Source: Marinibacterium profundimaris
GTDB taxonomy: Bacteria > Pseudomonadota > Alphaproteobacteria > Rhodobacterales > Rhodobacteraceae
Assembly (NCBI RefSeq): GCF_002210095.1
Contig: NZ_AQQR01000008.1
Location: 1 to 64,000 of the forward strand
Direction: 5' to 3'
DNA: 64,000 nucleotides
A program made the translations under genes and the position numbers. The notes under the pieces are model-generated. The model ran no database searches. It saw nothing but the letters and a program-made list of their open reading frames with translations, and was not told the origin of the DNA. Shown piece after piece: positions 19,884 through 29,615 of the stretch (positions within the stretch are counted from its first letter, which is position 1; the number at the start of each line of letters is the position of its first letter).

Positions 19884-20873
19884 ATGGCCGTACACATGCC
19901 CCCAATATTGATCTACGCCCTTCGCCGATTGCTGCAGGCCGTGCCGGTCGTCATCCTGATCATGATCACCACGTTCCTGCTGCTCAAGCTGGCGCCCGGT
20001 GATACGGTGGATGCGCTGGTGGGCGACATGGGCGGGGCGGACGCGGACTTCATCGCACGGCTGCGCGCCGAATACGGGCTGGATCAACCCGTCCTTGTCC
20101 AGCTCTGGCGGTACATGGTGAAGCTCGCCTCGTTCGATTTCGGATGGTCCTTCGTCTATGAACAGCCCGTCTCAACCGTCCTGATGGAGCGGCTGGGCAC
20201 CACGCTGCTGCTGATGGCGACCTCGCTGAGCATTGCCTTCACCCTTGGCATCGTCCTGGGCGCGATTGCGGCGCGGCGGGCCTATTCTCTGACCGACAAC
20301 GTCATCTCGGTCCTGGGGCTCGTCTTCTACGCGACGCCCTCGTTCTTCCTGTCTCTGATGCTGATCCTGGTGTTCTCGGTCCATCTGGGCTGGCTGCCGG
20401 TCGGCGGGATAAAGACCATCGCCGCCTTCTACACAGGCTGGGATCATGTCTGGGACGTGGCCCGCCATCTCATCATGCCGACCGCCGCGCTGTCGTTGAT
20501 CTACCTTGCCTTCTACCTGCGCCTGATGCGGGCCTCGGTGATCGAGGTCGCCGACCTGGATTATGTCCGGACCGCGCGGGCCAAGGGCGCGAAGGAAGGG
20601 CGGCTCATGATCCATCACATCATGCGCAACGCCCTGCTGCCGGTGGTCACGCTTCTGGGGCTTCAGTTCTCCACCGTGCTCGGCGGCTCGATCGTGGTGG
20701 AAACCATATTCACGCTGCCGGGTCTCGGGCAGCTTGCCTACCAGTCCGTCGTGCAACGCGACATGAACACGCTGATGGGGATCATCTTCCTCTGCTCGAT
20801 CATCGTCGTCGTCGTAAACTTCCTCACCGACCTGCTTTATGCTCGTCTGGACAGCCGGATCGAACTTGTATGA
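19884..20873 (+). CDS. Peptide-type ABC transporter permease (DppB type)
   Basis: A 329-residue inner-membrane permease with six predicted helices, starting IYALRRLLQAVPVVILIMIT. The EAA loop that contacts the ATPase is DYVRTARAKGAKEGRLMIHH. The C-terminus ends in the typical DLLYARLDSRI. It pairs with the next permease to form the channel. The stop overlaps the next start (ATGA), so the two subunits are co-translated. Confidence 0.93.
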   Translation: MAVHMPPILIYALRRLLQAVPVVILIMITTFLLLKLAPGDTVDALVGDMGGADADFIARLRAEYGLDQPVLVQLWRYMVKLASFDFGWSFVYEQPVSTVLMERLGTTLLLMATSLSIAFTLGIVLGAIAARRAYSLTDNVISVLGLVFYATPSFFLSLMLILVFSVHLGWLPVGGIKTIAAFYTGWDHVWDVARHLIMPTAALSLIYLAFYLRLMRASVIEVADLDYVRTARAKGAKEGRLMIHHIMRNALLPVVTLLGLQFSTVLGGSIVVETIFTLPGLGQLAYQSVVQRDMNTLMGIIFLCSIIVVVVNFLTDLLYARLDSRIELV

Positions 20874-21751
20874 CACTCGCCGATTCACAACAGATCGCTC
20901 CGCCGGAACCGCCGCGCTACATCGTCTTCTGGCGCCGGTACCGCCGCAACCGGGCGGCCTTGCTGGGGCTGTTCCTTTTCGTCCTCGTCGTCCTCATGGC
21001 GCTTTCGGCCGGGCTGGTCGATCCCGAGGATCCGCTTCGCCGCGCCGGCCCGCCGCTGACGCCGCCCTTCACCAGCTGGGAGACACCGCTGGGCACCGAC
21101 CAGCTGGGCCGCGATGTCCTGTCGGGCGTCTTCTACGGCGCGCGGATCTCGCTGATGATCGGCGTGGTCGCCACGCTGGTCGCGATCTCCATCGGGGTCG
21201 TCATCGGTGCGCTGGCGGGGTATTTCGGCGGCTGGGTCGACGATGTGCTGATGCGCATCACCGAAGCGTTCCAGACCATTCCGAACTTTGTGCTTCTGCT
21301 GGCGCTGGTGGCGATCATGGGGTCCAAGATCGAATGGATCACGCTGGCCATCGGCATCGTCAGCTGGACGGCGCCGGCCCGCATGGTGCGCGCCGAATTC
21401 ATGTCGCTCAGGCACCGCGAATTCGTCGATGCGGCGCGCAACCTGGGCGTATCGAACACCGCCATCATCTTCCGCGAGATCCTGCCCAACGCGATGCCGC
21501 CGATCGTCGTCTATGCCTCGGTCATCATGGCTCTGTCGATCCTCATGGAAAGCGCGCTGGCCTTCCTTTCGCTGGGCGATCCCAACTATGCCAGCTGGGG
21601 CAACATGATCGGGCAGGGGCGCGCCGTGCTGCGCTCGGCGCCCTATTGCTCCGTGATCCCCGGCATCGCGATCATCCTGACCGTGCTCTCGTTTTCGCTG
21701 CTGGGCGAAGGCCTGAACGATGCGCTCAACCCGAGGCAGAAGAAGACATGA
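20870..21751 (+). CDS. Peptide-type ABC transporter permease (DppC type)
   Basis: A 293-residue permease with an N-terminal cytoplasmic stretch (FWRRYRRNRAALLGLFLFVL) and the DppC-type LGTDQLGRDVLSGVFYGARI. The EAA loop is EFVDAARNLGVSNTAIIFRE. It overlaps the preceding gene and the following ATPase gene by four bases each. It is the second half of the transmembrane channel. Confidence 0.93.
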   Translation: MTLADSQQIAPPEPPRYIVFWRRYRRNRAALLGLFLFVLVVLMALSAGLVDPEDPLRRAGPPLTPPFTSWETPLGTDQLGRDVLSGVFYGARISLMIGVVATLVAISIGVVIGALAGYFGGWVDDVLMRITEAFQTIPNFVLLLALVAIMGSKIEWITLAIGIVSWTAPARMVRAEFMSLRHREFVDAARNLGVSNTAIIFREILPNAMPPIVVYASVIMALSILMESALAFLSLGDPNYASWGNMIGQGRAVLRSAPYCSVIPGIAIILTVLSFSLLGEGLNDALNPRQKKT

Positions 21752-23391
21752 CCGGCTCCCATCCGATCCTCGAACTGCGCAACCTGCAGATCTCGCTTCC
21801 CAAGGGGGCCGACCGCCCGCTGGCCCTTGAGGGGCTGGACCTGACCATCGAGCCGGGCGAGATCGTCTGCCTCGTCGGAGAAAGCGGGTCGGGCAAATCG
21901 CTCTGCGCCGGCGCCATCATGGGCCTGCTGCCCGAACCGCATGTGCGTGTGACCGGCGGTGAGATCCGCTTCATGGGCGAGGACCTGCGCGGCCGGTCCG
22001 ACAGCATGATGCGCAAGCTGCGCGGCGCCGACATCGCGATGATCTTCCAGGAGCCGATGACGGCGCTCAATCCGCAGAAGACGGTGGGCTGGCAGCTGGA
22101 CGAGGTCCTTCGCCTGCATACGGACATGAACCGGGCGCAACGTCGGGCGCGCACGCTGGAGATGCTGGAGCGCGTCCACATCCCGGATCCGCAATCGGCT
22201 TACAATGCCTACCCGCACCAGATCTCGGGCGGGCAGCGCCAGCGCGTGATGATCGCGATGGCCCTGTCGTTGTCTCCGAAGCTTATCATCGCCGACGAGC
22301 CGACGACCGCGCTGGACGTGACGACCCAGCTGCAGATCCTCAAGCTGATCCGCGAGCTGCAACAGGACGAAGGCGCGGGCATCCTTTTCATCACCCACGA
22401 TTTCGGCGTCGTCGCCGAGGTCGCGAACAAGGTCGCGGTCCTGTGCCGGGGGGAGCTGGTCGAGGCCGGTACGACGGACGAGGTGCTCAACAATCCCCAG
22501 CATGCCTATACCCGGGCGCTGATCGCCGCGGTGCCTGCGCTGACCCCGCCGCCGGTCAAGGCCGTCAACACCCTGCCCGTGGTGCTCAGGGGCACCGGGC
22601 TGAAGAAAACCTTCGCCGCGCGGGGCGGCCTGCTCTCCGGCCGGCGCAAGGCGGTCACGGCGGTGAGCGATCTAAGCTTCGAGCTGCACCAGGGCGAGAC
22701 CCTGGGCGTGGTGGGCGAAAGCGGATCGGGCAAGACCACGGTGTCGCGGATCGTCACCCGGTTGCTGGAATGTGACGCGGGCAGTGTCGAGGTGGACGGC
22801 AAGGATCTGCTCGCCTGTTCGCCCAGAGAACTGCGCGCGATGCGCAAGCACATCCAGATGGTCTTTCAGGATCCCATGGCGTCGCTCAATCCGCGCAAGC
22901 GTGTCGTGGACCTGATCGCCCAGGGGCCGATCGTGCATGGAACGGATCCCGCGCTGGCCCGCGAGAATGCCAAGAAACTCCTTGAACTCGTGGAACTGTC
23001 GCCCTCCGCGGCGAACCGCTTCCCGCACGAGTTCTCGGGCGGGCAGCGCCAGCGGATCGGGATCGCCCGTGCCCTGGCGCTGGAGCCCAAGGTCATTGTC
23101 GCCGACGAACCGGTCTCGGCGCTCGATGTCTCGGTGCAGGCGCAGGTGCTCAAACTGCTGGCGGACCTGCGCGAGCGGCTGAACCTGTCGCTGCTGTTCG
23201 TGACCCACGATCTGCGCGTGGCCGCGCATCTGTGCGACCGGGTCATGGTCATGCAGAAGGGCGAAGTCGTGGAACACGGACCCACCGCCGAGATCTTCGC
23301 GGATCCGCAGCACCCCTACACCCAGAGCCTGCTCTCTTCCATCCCGGGCCGCGACTGGACCCCACCGTCGCGGCACACGGATGCCGCCTGA
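21748..23391 (+). CDS. Double ABC ATPase (fused DppD-DppF type)
   Basis: A 547-residue protein with two complete ATP-binding domains, as in GsiA/YejF. Domain 1 has Walker A GESGSGKS (about residue 45), signature SGGQRQR and Walker [13 protein letters not shown]. Domain 2 (from about residue 275) has [17 protein letters not shown] and [12 protein letters not shown]. It powers the importer from the cytoplasmic side. The four transport genes are contiguous and overlapping, apart from the hairpin-bearing gap after the SBP gene. Confidence 0.95.
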   Translation: MTGSHPILELRNLQISLPKGADRPLALEGLDLTIEPGEIVCLVGESGSGKSLCAGAIMGLLPEPHVRVTGGEIRFMGEDLRGRSDSMMRKLRGADIAMIFQEPMTALNPQKTVGWQLDEVLRLHTDMNRAQRRARTLEMLERVHIPDPQSAYNAYPHQISGGQRQRVMIAMALSLSPKLIIADEPTTALDVTTQLQILKLIRELQQDEGAGILFITHDFGVVAEVANKVAVLCRGELVEAGTTDEVLNNPQHAYTRALIAAVPALTPPPVKAVNTLPVVLRGTGLKKTFAARGGLLSGRRKAVTAVSDLSFELHQGETLGVVGESGSGKTTVSRIVTRLLECDAGSVEVDGKDLLACSPRELRAMRKHIQMVFQDPMASLNPRKRVVDLIAQGPIVHGTDPALARENAKKLLELVELSPSAANRFPHEFSGGQRQRIGIARALALEPKVIVADEPVSALDVSVQAQVLKLLADLRERLNLSLLFVTHDLRVAAHLCDRVMVMQKGEVVEHGPTAEIFADPQHPYTQSLLSSIPGRDWTPPSRHTDAA

Positions 23392-23400
23392 GGAAATACG

Positions 23401-25020
23401 ATGTCACTTGAATTCAAAGACATACGCCGCGCCATGATCGGAGAGGGGACGGCGATCTCCGGCCCCTTCGGACCCCGCGCGCTGCTATACGCCGATTACG
23501 TCGCCTCGGGGCGCGCGCTGGCTTTTATCGAAGACGCGATACGGACCCATGTCCTGCCCTATTACGGCAATACCCACACAGAAACCTCGTTCGTCGGCCG
23601 CCGCACCACCGAGCTGCGCGAGATGGCCCGCGAGGCCGTGCGCACCGCCGTGGGCGCGGATGACCGGCATGCGGTCATCTTCACCGGCGCCGGGGCGACC
23701 GGCGCGGTGGACAAGCTGACCCGTGCCATGGCTATGCAGGGATTGTCCGAGGGCGTGGTCTTTGTCGGCCCGTACGAGCATCATTCCAACGACCTGCCGT
23801 GGCGGGAATGCGGGGCCAGGCTGATCCGCATTCCGCTGAACGAGGCGGGCACCATCTGCCTTGAGACCCTGAAGACCCAGCTGCTGGCCAATGCCGGCGC
23901 CGCCATCAAGGTTGGCGCCTTCTCGGCCGCGTCGAACGTCACCGGCGTGCTGACCGATCTGCGCGGCATCGCCCGGCTGATGCATGAGCATGGCGGGATC
24001 TGCGTGGCCGATTTCGCCGCCGCCGCGCCCTATATCCCCGTCCGGCTGGCCGAAACCGGCCCTGGCGCGGATGACAGGATCGACGCCGCCGTACTGTCGC
24101 CGCACAAGTATCCCGGCGGGCCCGGGGCCTCGGGCGTGCTGATCGCGGACCACGGGCTGCTCGCCACCGCGCGGCCCACGGTCTCCGGCGGCGGCACCGT
24201 CAGCTACGTGACCGCGTCCGGACACAGCTATATCAGCAGCACGGAAGACCGCGAAGAGGGCGGCACCCCCGCGATCGTCGACAACATCCGTGCCGGCATG
24301 GTCATGCAGCTGAAGTGCGACATGGACGAGGCGCGCATCGAGGCGCGGGAAACCGTGCTGACCCGCCGGATGGAAGGCGCGCTGCGGGCGATTCCGGGGC
24401 TTGAACTGCTCGGGCCGACCAACATGCCGCGGCTGGGCATCTTCTCGTTCAACCTGCGGGTCGGTGACAGGCTTCTGCATCACAACTATGTCGTCGCGCT
24501 GCTCAACGACCTGTTCGGCATCCAGGCCCGTGGCGGCTGTTCCTGTGCGGGGCCATATGGCCACGCGCTGCTGGACATCGACGAGGCCACCAGCGCCCGC
24601 CACGAGGCCGCCGTGCAGCGCGGCCTGTCGATCTTCCGCCCCGGCTGGGCGCGGTTCGGCGTGAACTGGTTCTTCGACGAGGACGACGTGGACAGGATCG
24701 CCGCCGCGATCGGCTTCATCGCGGAAAAGGGGCTCGACCTCATGCCGCATTACGAGCTGGACGCGGTGCACGGGATCTGGCGCGCCAAAAGCCCGGTCCG
24801 GGACACCACGCCGGAGAACCTGTCGGCGCTGTGGCAGGGCGCGGCATCCGATCCCGAGACCGTGCCCGATTTTGCCACCTGCCTGAGCGAGGCACGGCGG
24901 CTGGCCGACACGTGCCCCGGGCCCGACCGGCAGGAACGACAGGACTTTTCCCCGGAAGAGGAATCGCTGCGCTGGTTCTGGTTGCCGCATGAAGCAAGCC
25001 GCAAGAAGGAAACCGCCTGA
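23401..25020 (+). CDS. Class V aminotransferase, cysteine-desulfurase-like, with C-terminal extension
   Basis: The 539-residue product is a PLP enzyme of the aminotransferase class V (NifS/SufS/CsdA) fold. The N-terminal YADYVASGRALAFIEDAI, the cofactor contact FTGAGATGAVDKL and the PLP lysine in LSPHKYPGG (about Lys236) are clear. At the position of the desulfurase persulfide cysteine there is RGGCSCAGP (Cys380, Cys382). The protein is over 100 residues longer than usual, with an extra C-terminal part from about residue 440. It may remove sulfur from cysteine or a related beta-substituted amino acid, or be a lyase. It starts 9 bases after the ATPase gene and its stop overlaps the next start (TGATG). 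Confidence 0.82.
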   Translation: MSLEFKDIRRAMIGEGTAISGPFGPRALLYADYVASGRALAFIEDAIRTHVLPYYGNTHTETSFVGRRTTELREMAREAVRTAVGADDRHAVIFTGAGATGAVDKLTRAMAMQGLSEGVVFVGPYEHHSNDLPWRECGARLIRIPLNEAGTICLETLKTQLLANAGAAIKVGAFSAASNVTGVLTDLRGIARLMHEHGGICVADFAAAAPYIPVRLAETGPGADDRIDAAVLSPHKYPGGPGASGVLIADHGLLATARPTVSGGGTVSYVTASGHSYISSTEDREEGGTPAIVDNIRAGMVMQLKCDMDEARIEARETVLTRRMEGALRAIPGLELLGPTNMPRLGIFSFNLRVGDRLLHHNYVVALLNDLFGIQARGGCSCAGPYGHALLDIDEATSARHEAAVQRGLSIFRPGWARFGVNWFFDEDDVDRIAAAIGFIAEKGLDLMPHYELDAVHGIWRAKSPVRDTTPENLSALWQGAASDPETVPDFATCLSEARRLADTCPGPDRQERQDFSPEEESLRWFWLPHEASRKKETA

Positions 25021-26318
25021 TGGGAGCCGCCTTTCCCAATTCGCTCTGGGCCGCGACCGCGCCCGACCGCGTGCCCTCGGCCCCGCTGAAAGGGGCTGCG
25101 GAAACCGACGTTGCCATCATCGGCGCGGGCTTCACCGGCCTTTCCGCCGCGATCGAGGCACGGCGCCGGGGGCACGAGGTGACGGTGGTCGAAGCCAATG
25201 CCGCCGGCTGGGGCGCCTCGGGGCGCAACAACGGGCAGGTCATTCCCATTCTGACCTCGGCCGAACCCGATGTCTGGGTCGCCCGCTACGGCGATGCCGG
25301 CCGCCGCATGGTGGACCTGATCGGCAATTCGGCGGACGTCCTGTTCGACCTCGTGCGGGACTTCGACATGCAGGCCGAGGCCGAGCAAAGCGGCTGGTTC
25401 CAGCCCGCGCACAGCCCGGGCCGCGTGGCGCTCTCGCGCAAACGCGTGGACGCCTGGCAGCGCTTCGGTTTCCCGGCAGAGCTGAAGACCGCCGAGGAAA
25501 CCGCCGAGATACTCGGCAGCAGCTTCTGGTACGGCGGCATGTACAATCCGACCGGCGGGCATATCAATCCGCTGGCCCTCGCCCGCGAGATGGCCCGCGT
25601 GGCCGAAGACCTCGGCGCAACCCTGCACGAGGACAGCCCGGTGACGTCCTTCGACCGGGTCGGCCAGGACTGGGTGATCCGCACCGCGCAGGGCACGCTG
25701 AAGGCGCGCGCCCTGATCCTGGCGACCAACGCCTATACCGGGCAGATCGCACCGCGGCTTGCACCCCGGATCGCGCGCTCTGTCGTGCCGGTCCTCAGCT
25801 GGCAGATGGCGACGAAGCCCGTTGGCGACAACCTGCTCGCAAAGCTTCTGCCCGGCCGGCAGGCCGTGTCGGATACGCGCGGCGATCTTAGGTTCTTCCG
25901 CTACGACGCCCGCAACCGGCTGATTACCGGCGGCGCGGTGATGGGGAATGTCGATGTCGAGAACCGGGTGCGACGCAAGGCGGCGAACAGTCTGGCCGAG
26001 GCCTTCCCCGAACTTGGCGTGCCCGAGATGACCCATGTGTGGTCCGGCTACATCGGCATGAACTGGGACCGTTTCCCGCGTGTCCACAAGATCGGCCCCG
26101 ATGGCTGGGCCTGGGTGGGCTGCAACGGACGCGGCGTGGCGCTTGGCACGTCGCTGGGCCGCGAACTGGCCCGTGCCGCCACCGGCCAGCCAGAAGACGA
26201 ACTGGCGCTGCCGGTCACCGAACCCTGGGCCTTCCCGGCGCATGCCATCGTCCGGCGCGTGGCGCCCGCTTACCTGACCTGGCTGAAACGACAGGACAAG
26301 AAGGAGATCAACCTTTGA
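25020..26318 (+). CDS. FAD-dependent amine/amino-acid oxidoreductase (DAO family)
   Basis: A 432-residue flavoprotein of the DAO family. The FAD-binding Rossmann motif is VAIIGAGFTGLSAAIEARRR (about residue 30), followed by GWGASGRNNGQ as in gamma-glutamylputrescine oxidase-like proteins. The C-terminal FAD contact region is GWAWVGCNGRGVALGTSLGR. It probably oxidises a secondary or primary amine of the imported compound. Its start overlaps the preceding stop, and its stop overlaps the TTG start of the next gene. Confidence 0.85.
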   Translation: MGAAFPNSLWAATAPDRVPSAPLKGAAETDVAIIGAGFTGLSAAIEARRRGHEVTVVEANAAGWGASGRNNGQVIPILTSAEPDVWVARYGDAGRRMVDLIGNSADVLFDLVRDFDMQAEAEQSGWFQPAHSPGRVALSRKRVDAWQRFGFPAELKTAEETAEILGSSFWYGGMYNPTGGHINPLALAREMARVAEDLGATLHEDSPVTSFDRVGQDWVIRTAQGTLKARALILATNAYTGQIAPRLAPRIARSVVPVLSWQMATKPVGDNLLAKLLPGRQAVSDTRGDLRFFRYDARNRLITGGAVMGNVDVENRVRRKAANSLAEAFPELGVPEMTHVWSGYIGMNWDRFPRVHKIGPDGWAWVGCNGRGVALGTSLGRELARAATGQPEDELALPVTEPWAFPAHAIVRRVAPAYLTWLKRQDKKEINL

Positions 26319-26839
26319 CCGATACCCAGATCCCGGGCGATGAGGACACCGCACGGACAGGCATGGACCTCAACGACATTCCCATCCTCCTGCGTCGCCG
26401 CATCGAGGCGATGATGCTCAAGCACGTGCTGGACGTGATCACCGAACGCTCGGGCCGCGAAGAGGCCGAGGCCGTGATCGGCGCCGCCTGCTCCAAGTCC
26501 GCGATCGAGCAGGGGCAGATGCTGGCAGAAGAGCTGGGCCGCGCGCCCGACCTGACCGATTTCGCCGCGATCCAGCCCAACTGGACGCGCGAGGATGCGC
26601 TGCGGATCGAGCCGGTCGAGATGTCCGAAGAGAAGATGGACTTCAACGTCGTCAAATGCCGCTACGCGGAAATGTACCGCGACATGGGGCTGGGCGACAT
26701 CGGGCACCTGCTGTCCTGCAACCGGGATGGGGATTTCTGCATCGGCTACAATCCCGATATCGAGATGACCCGCACGCAGACCATCATGAAGGGCGCGAGC
26801 CATTGTGATTTTCGTTACCGCATGAAGAAGGGGGCCTGA
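26315..26839 (+). CDS. L-2-amino-thiazoline-4-carboxylate hydrolase family protein
   Basis: This 174-residue protein resembles the ATC hydrolase family, whose founder (AtcB of Pseudomonas) opens the ring of L-2-amino-Delta2-thiazoline-4-carboxylate. Recognisable stretches are KMDFNVVKCRYAEMYRDMGL and DIGHLLSCNRDGDFCIGYNP, with conserved Cys, His and Asp residues. The start is probably TTG 26315, which has AAGGAG eight bases upstream and overlaps the previous stop. An in-frame ATG at 26363 is the alternative. The next gene follows directly. The true substrate may differ from ATC; many family members are uncharacterised. Confidence 0.75.
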   Translation: MTDTQIPGDEDTARTGMDLNDIPILLRRRIEAMMLKHVLDVITERSGREEAEAVIGAACSKSAIEQGQMLAEELGRAPDLTDFAAIQPNWTREDALRIEPVEMSEEKMDFNVVKCRYAEMYRDMGLGDIGHLLSCNRDGDFCIGYNPDIEMTRTQTIMKGASHCDFRYRMKKGA

Positions 26840-28006
26840 ATGGCTGTCGAAAACTGGGTGGCCAAGCTGGCCGGCGAGCTGACAGAGTTTCGCCGCGACC
26901 TGCACATGAATCCCGAACTGCTTTACGACGTCGACCGGACCGCGGCCAAGGTGGCCGAGGCGCTGCGCGAGGCGGGCGTGGACGAGGTGCACGAAGGCAT
27001 CGGACGCACCGGCGTCGTCGGTGTCATCCACGGCCAGAGCAACACGTCCGGCCGGATGATCGGCCTGCGCTCGGACATGGACGCACTCCCGATCGAGGAG
27101 GCCACCGGCAAGCCCTGGGCCTCGCAGGTGCCGGGCAAGATGCATGCCTGCGGTCATGACGGCCACACCGCGATGCTGCTGGGCGCGGCGCGTCACCTGG
27201 CCGACAGCCGGGCCTTCGACGGGACGGTCATCGTCATCTTCCAGCCCGCGGAGGAAGGCGGCGCCGGGGCCCGTGCCATGATCGAGGACGGGCTGTTCAC
27301 CCGCTGGCCGTGCAACGAGGTCTATTCGATGCACAACCGCCCGAACCTGCCCGTCGGGCAGTTCACGATCAACTCGGGGCCGATCATGGGCTCTGTCGAC
27401 GAGATGAAGATCACCATCACCGGTCGCGGCGGCCATGCGGCCCGCCCGGACGAGACGATAGACCCGCTGCCGATCGCGGGGGCCCTGTTGCAGGCCGTGC
27501 AGACCCTGACGTCCCGCAACCTGGATCCGATCGATTCCGCCGTGATCTCGCTCTGCACGATCCACGCCGGCAACGCCTTCAACGTCATTCCGCAGGACGT
27601 GACGCTGACAGGGACCGTGCGCACGTTGCGAGAAGAGGCGCGCGACATGATCGAAGAGAGGCTTGGCGCGATGGTCGAGAACATCGCGGCGGCCTTCGGC
27701 GCGCAAGGCAGGCTGGAGTACACGCGGCACTACCCGGTCACCGTCAACCACGAAAGAGAAACAGAGCTGGCCGCCCGGGCCGCGCAGGAGGTGGCAGGCG
27801 TCGAGAATGTTCACCTCGACATGCCGCAGACGCTGGGCGGTGAGGACTTTTCCTTCATGCTCAACGAAGTGCCGGGCGCGCTGATCAATGTCGGCAACGG
27901 GCCGTCGGCGGCACTGCATCACCCCGAATACGATTTCAACGACGATGTGATCGCATGGGGCTGCTCTTACTGGACGACGCTCGCGCGGCAGCGCCTGCCG
28001 CTCTGA
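26840..28006 (+). CDS. M20-family amidohydrolase
   Basis: A 388-residue metallo-amidohydrolase of the M20 aminoacylase/hippurate-hydrolase subgroup. Metal-site motifs are MHACGHDGHTAML (Cys104, His106, His109), FQPAEEGGAG, and a C-terminal TLGGEDFSFML with a late histidine in LHHPEYDFND. It removes an acyl or carbamoyl group from an amino acid. It starts immediately after the ATC-hydrolase-like gene. In the Pseudomonas ATC pathway, ring opening is likewise followed by an amidohydrolase acting on N-carbamoyl-cysteine, which makes this pairing suggestive. It is the last gene of the operon. Confidence 0.9.
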   Translation: MAVENWVAKLAGELTEFRRDLHMNPELLYDVDRTAAKVAEALREAGVDEVHEGIGRTGVVGVIHGQSNTSGRMIGLRSDMDALPIEEATGKPWASQVPGKMHACGHDGHTAMLLGAARHLADSRAFDGTVIVIFQPAEEGGAGARAMIEDGLFTRWPCNEVYSMHNRPNLPVGQFTINSGPIMGSVDEMKITITGRGGHAARPDETIDPLPIAGALLQAVQTLTSRNLDPIDSAVISLCTIHAGNAFNVIPQDVTLTGTVRTLREEARDMIEERLGAMVENIAAAFGAQGRLEYTRHYPVTVNHERETELAARAAQEVAGVENVHLDMPQTLGGEDFSFMLNEVPGALINVGNGPSAALHHPEYDFNDDVIAWGCSYWTTLARQRLPL

Positions 28007-28195
28007 GACGGTGGTCGGATGAGGCGGGACAGATCCGCCTCACCCGTGACGCCCGCTTTGCGATGGCGCGGCGGCTTCATCTCATTGCGCCTGTTCACGT
28101 CCAGTGGCCCGCCGTGGTCTGCCCCCGGGTCACGCGCGCGTGACGCGCTCGACCGGGGAAGGGTTGCGGGCAATGGTCCGGGACAGGACCCGATA

Positions 28196-29308
28196 TCAGG
28201 ACCAGGGCGTGACGAGGTACTTCTCGCCCGTCTTCATCGCCCGATAATCGGTCACGGCATCCTTGGTGAGCATCTCGTCGAGATTGACGCGCGTCTTGTA
28301 GTGGCTGGCAAAGGTGGTCGTCAGATTGTCGAGCACGCGTTTGCGCATGCGGGCGACGGTTTCGGCCCCGGCGGCCTGGAGGAAGGGAAACAGCAGCCAG
28401 CCTGACAGGGTCCAGCCAAAGCCGTAGCTGGGCGACAGGGTCGTCACGCCGGTGTCGAGGCGCCCGTAGATGAACATCCGTTTCGGCTGGTTCGAACCAT
28501 AGCGAGAGAATTCGGTCATCCGGCTCACCGCGACCCGTTCCATAGCCTTGAAGGCGTTGTCGACCGACTTGCCGCCCCCGATCGGATCGAAGCCGTAGAA
28601 GGCGCCGGTGTCGTCGATCGCGGCGCTCAGCTGCTCCATGAAGTCGTCGTTCGAAGAATTGACCACATGGGTGGACCCGATCTTCTTGAGCAGATCGACC
28701 TGGCTGTCTTTGCGCACGATGTTGACCAGGCCGATGCCGTCTGCCTTGCAGATGCGGGTCAGCATCTGGCCCAGGTTCGAGGCGCCGACCGTGTGCAGGA
28801 TCGCGTCCTGCCCGTCCATCCTGGCATTCTCGGCGAAACCCAGGGCGGTCATGGGATTGACGAAGGCGCTTGCGCCGTCCTCGGCCGTATGATCGCCCAG
28901 CGGCAGGCACATGGACGCATCGGCGATGCAGTACTGGCTGTAGGCATTGCCCGGAACACAGGAGACGCGTTGCCCCATCAGCGCCTTGGCCGTGTCACTG
29001 TCGCCTGTGGCGACAACCGTGCCGGCGCCTTCGTTCCCGGCCGGCAGCTTCAGCCCGTGCCGGGCCTTGGACCCGGTGTTGAACGGCTCGGGCACCTTCG
29101 CGACGAACTTGCCCGGCTCGAAGCTGGCGCTTTCCAGATCGGCCGCGCCGACCAGGATGGCAAGGTCCGACGGGTTGATCGGCGCCGCTTCCATCTTCAC
29201 GAGAACCTGGTTGCCGGTCGGATCGGGTACGGTCACGTCCTCGATCGCGACGGTCAGCGTCCCGTCTGCGTCCAGGGTGGTGAACAGTTGCTTGCCGGTG
29301 GTGGCCAT
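28196..29308 (-). CDS. MDR-family zinc-type alcohol dehydrogenase-like oxidoreductase
   Basis: A 370-residue medium-chain dehydrogenase/reductase. The GroES-like N-terminal part includes MEAAPINPSDLAILVG and KLPAGNEGAGTVVATGDS. The nucleotide-binding part includes AILHTVGASNLGQMLTRICK, where the usual GxGxxG is altered to VGASNLG. No structural or catalytic zinc cysteine cluster is visible, so it is closer to quinone oxidoreductase-type MDRs. GGAG lies 8 bases before the ATG at 29308. It is transcribed alone, convergent with the amidohydrolase operon. The substrate is unknown. Confidence 0.85.
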   Translation of the reverse strand: MATTGKQLFTTLDADGTLTVAIEDVTVPDPTGNQVLVKMEAAPINPSDLAILVGAADLESASFEPGKFVAKVPEPFNTGSKARHGLKLPAGNEGAGTVVATGDSDTAKALMGQRVSCVPGNAYSQYCIADASMCLPLGDHTAEDGASAFVNPMTALGFAENARMDGQDAILHTVGASNLGQMLTRICKADGIGLVNIVRKDSQVDLLKKIGSTHVVNSSNDDFMEQLSAAIDDTGAFYGFDPIGGGKSVDNAFKAMERVAVSRMTEFSRYGSNQPKRMFIYGRLDTGVTTLSPSYGFGWTLSGWLLFPFLQAAGAETVARMRKRVLDNLTTTFASHYKTRVNLDEMLTKDAVTDYRAMKTGEKYLVTPWS

Positions 29309-29615
29309 TGTTGGATCTCCACGTTCGAGTTTCGGGATGCCCGGGCGCAATCGGTCCGCGGGACTGACCCGGAGAGGACCTTGGCGGGCAGGGTCGTCGC
29401 ACGCACGGATAGCGCCGTCCGTGCCGCTTGCAAAGGTCGCTCTCTGCGCGGACCGGCGTCGCCCACCGGACAGGATCGGCGTACAGGAATGCCAAGCCGT
29501 GGCGGTTCCCTCGTGATACACTGTTCCCTGTCCGGACCGGCGATCCTGCCAAACGCGGCGCCATATTGCCTCGATCCCGCGTGATCCGGAGCGGGTTCGT
29601 GAAAGGGAACGCGAA
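29309..29615. other. Divergent promoter region without recognised gene
   Basis: About 300 bases between the divergent MDR gene and the beta-barrel-like gene. Both promoters should lie here. No convincing -35/-10 pair, operator palindrome or small gene was recognised. Confidence 0.5.

Noticed and set aside
28129-28144. Perfect palindrome GTCACGCGCGCGTGAC as an operator
   Set aside because: It lies between two convergent gene ends rather than near a start, is mainly CG repeats, and has no T-run. At most it is a weak 3'-end hairpin.
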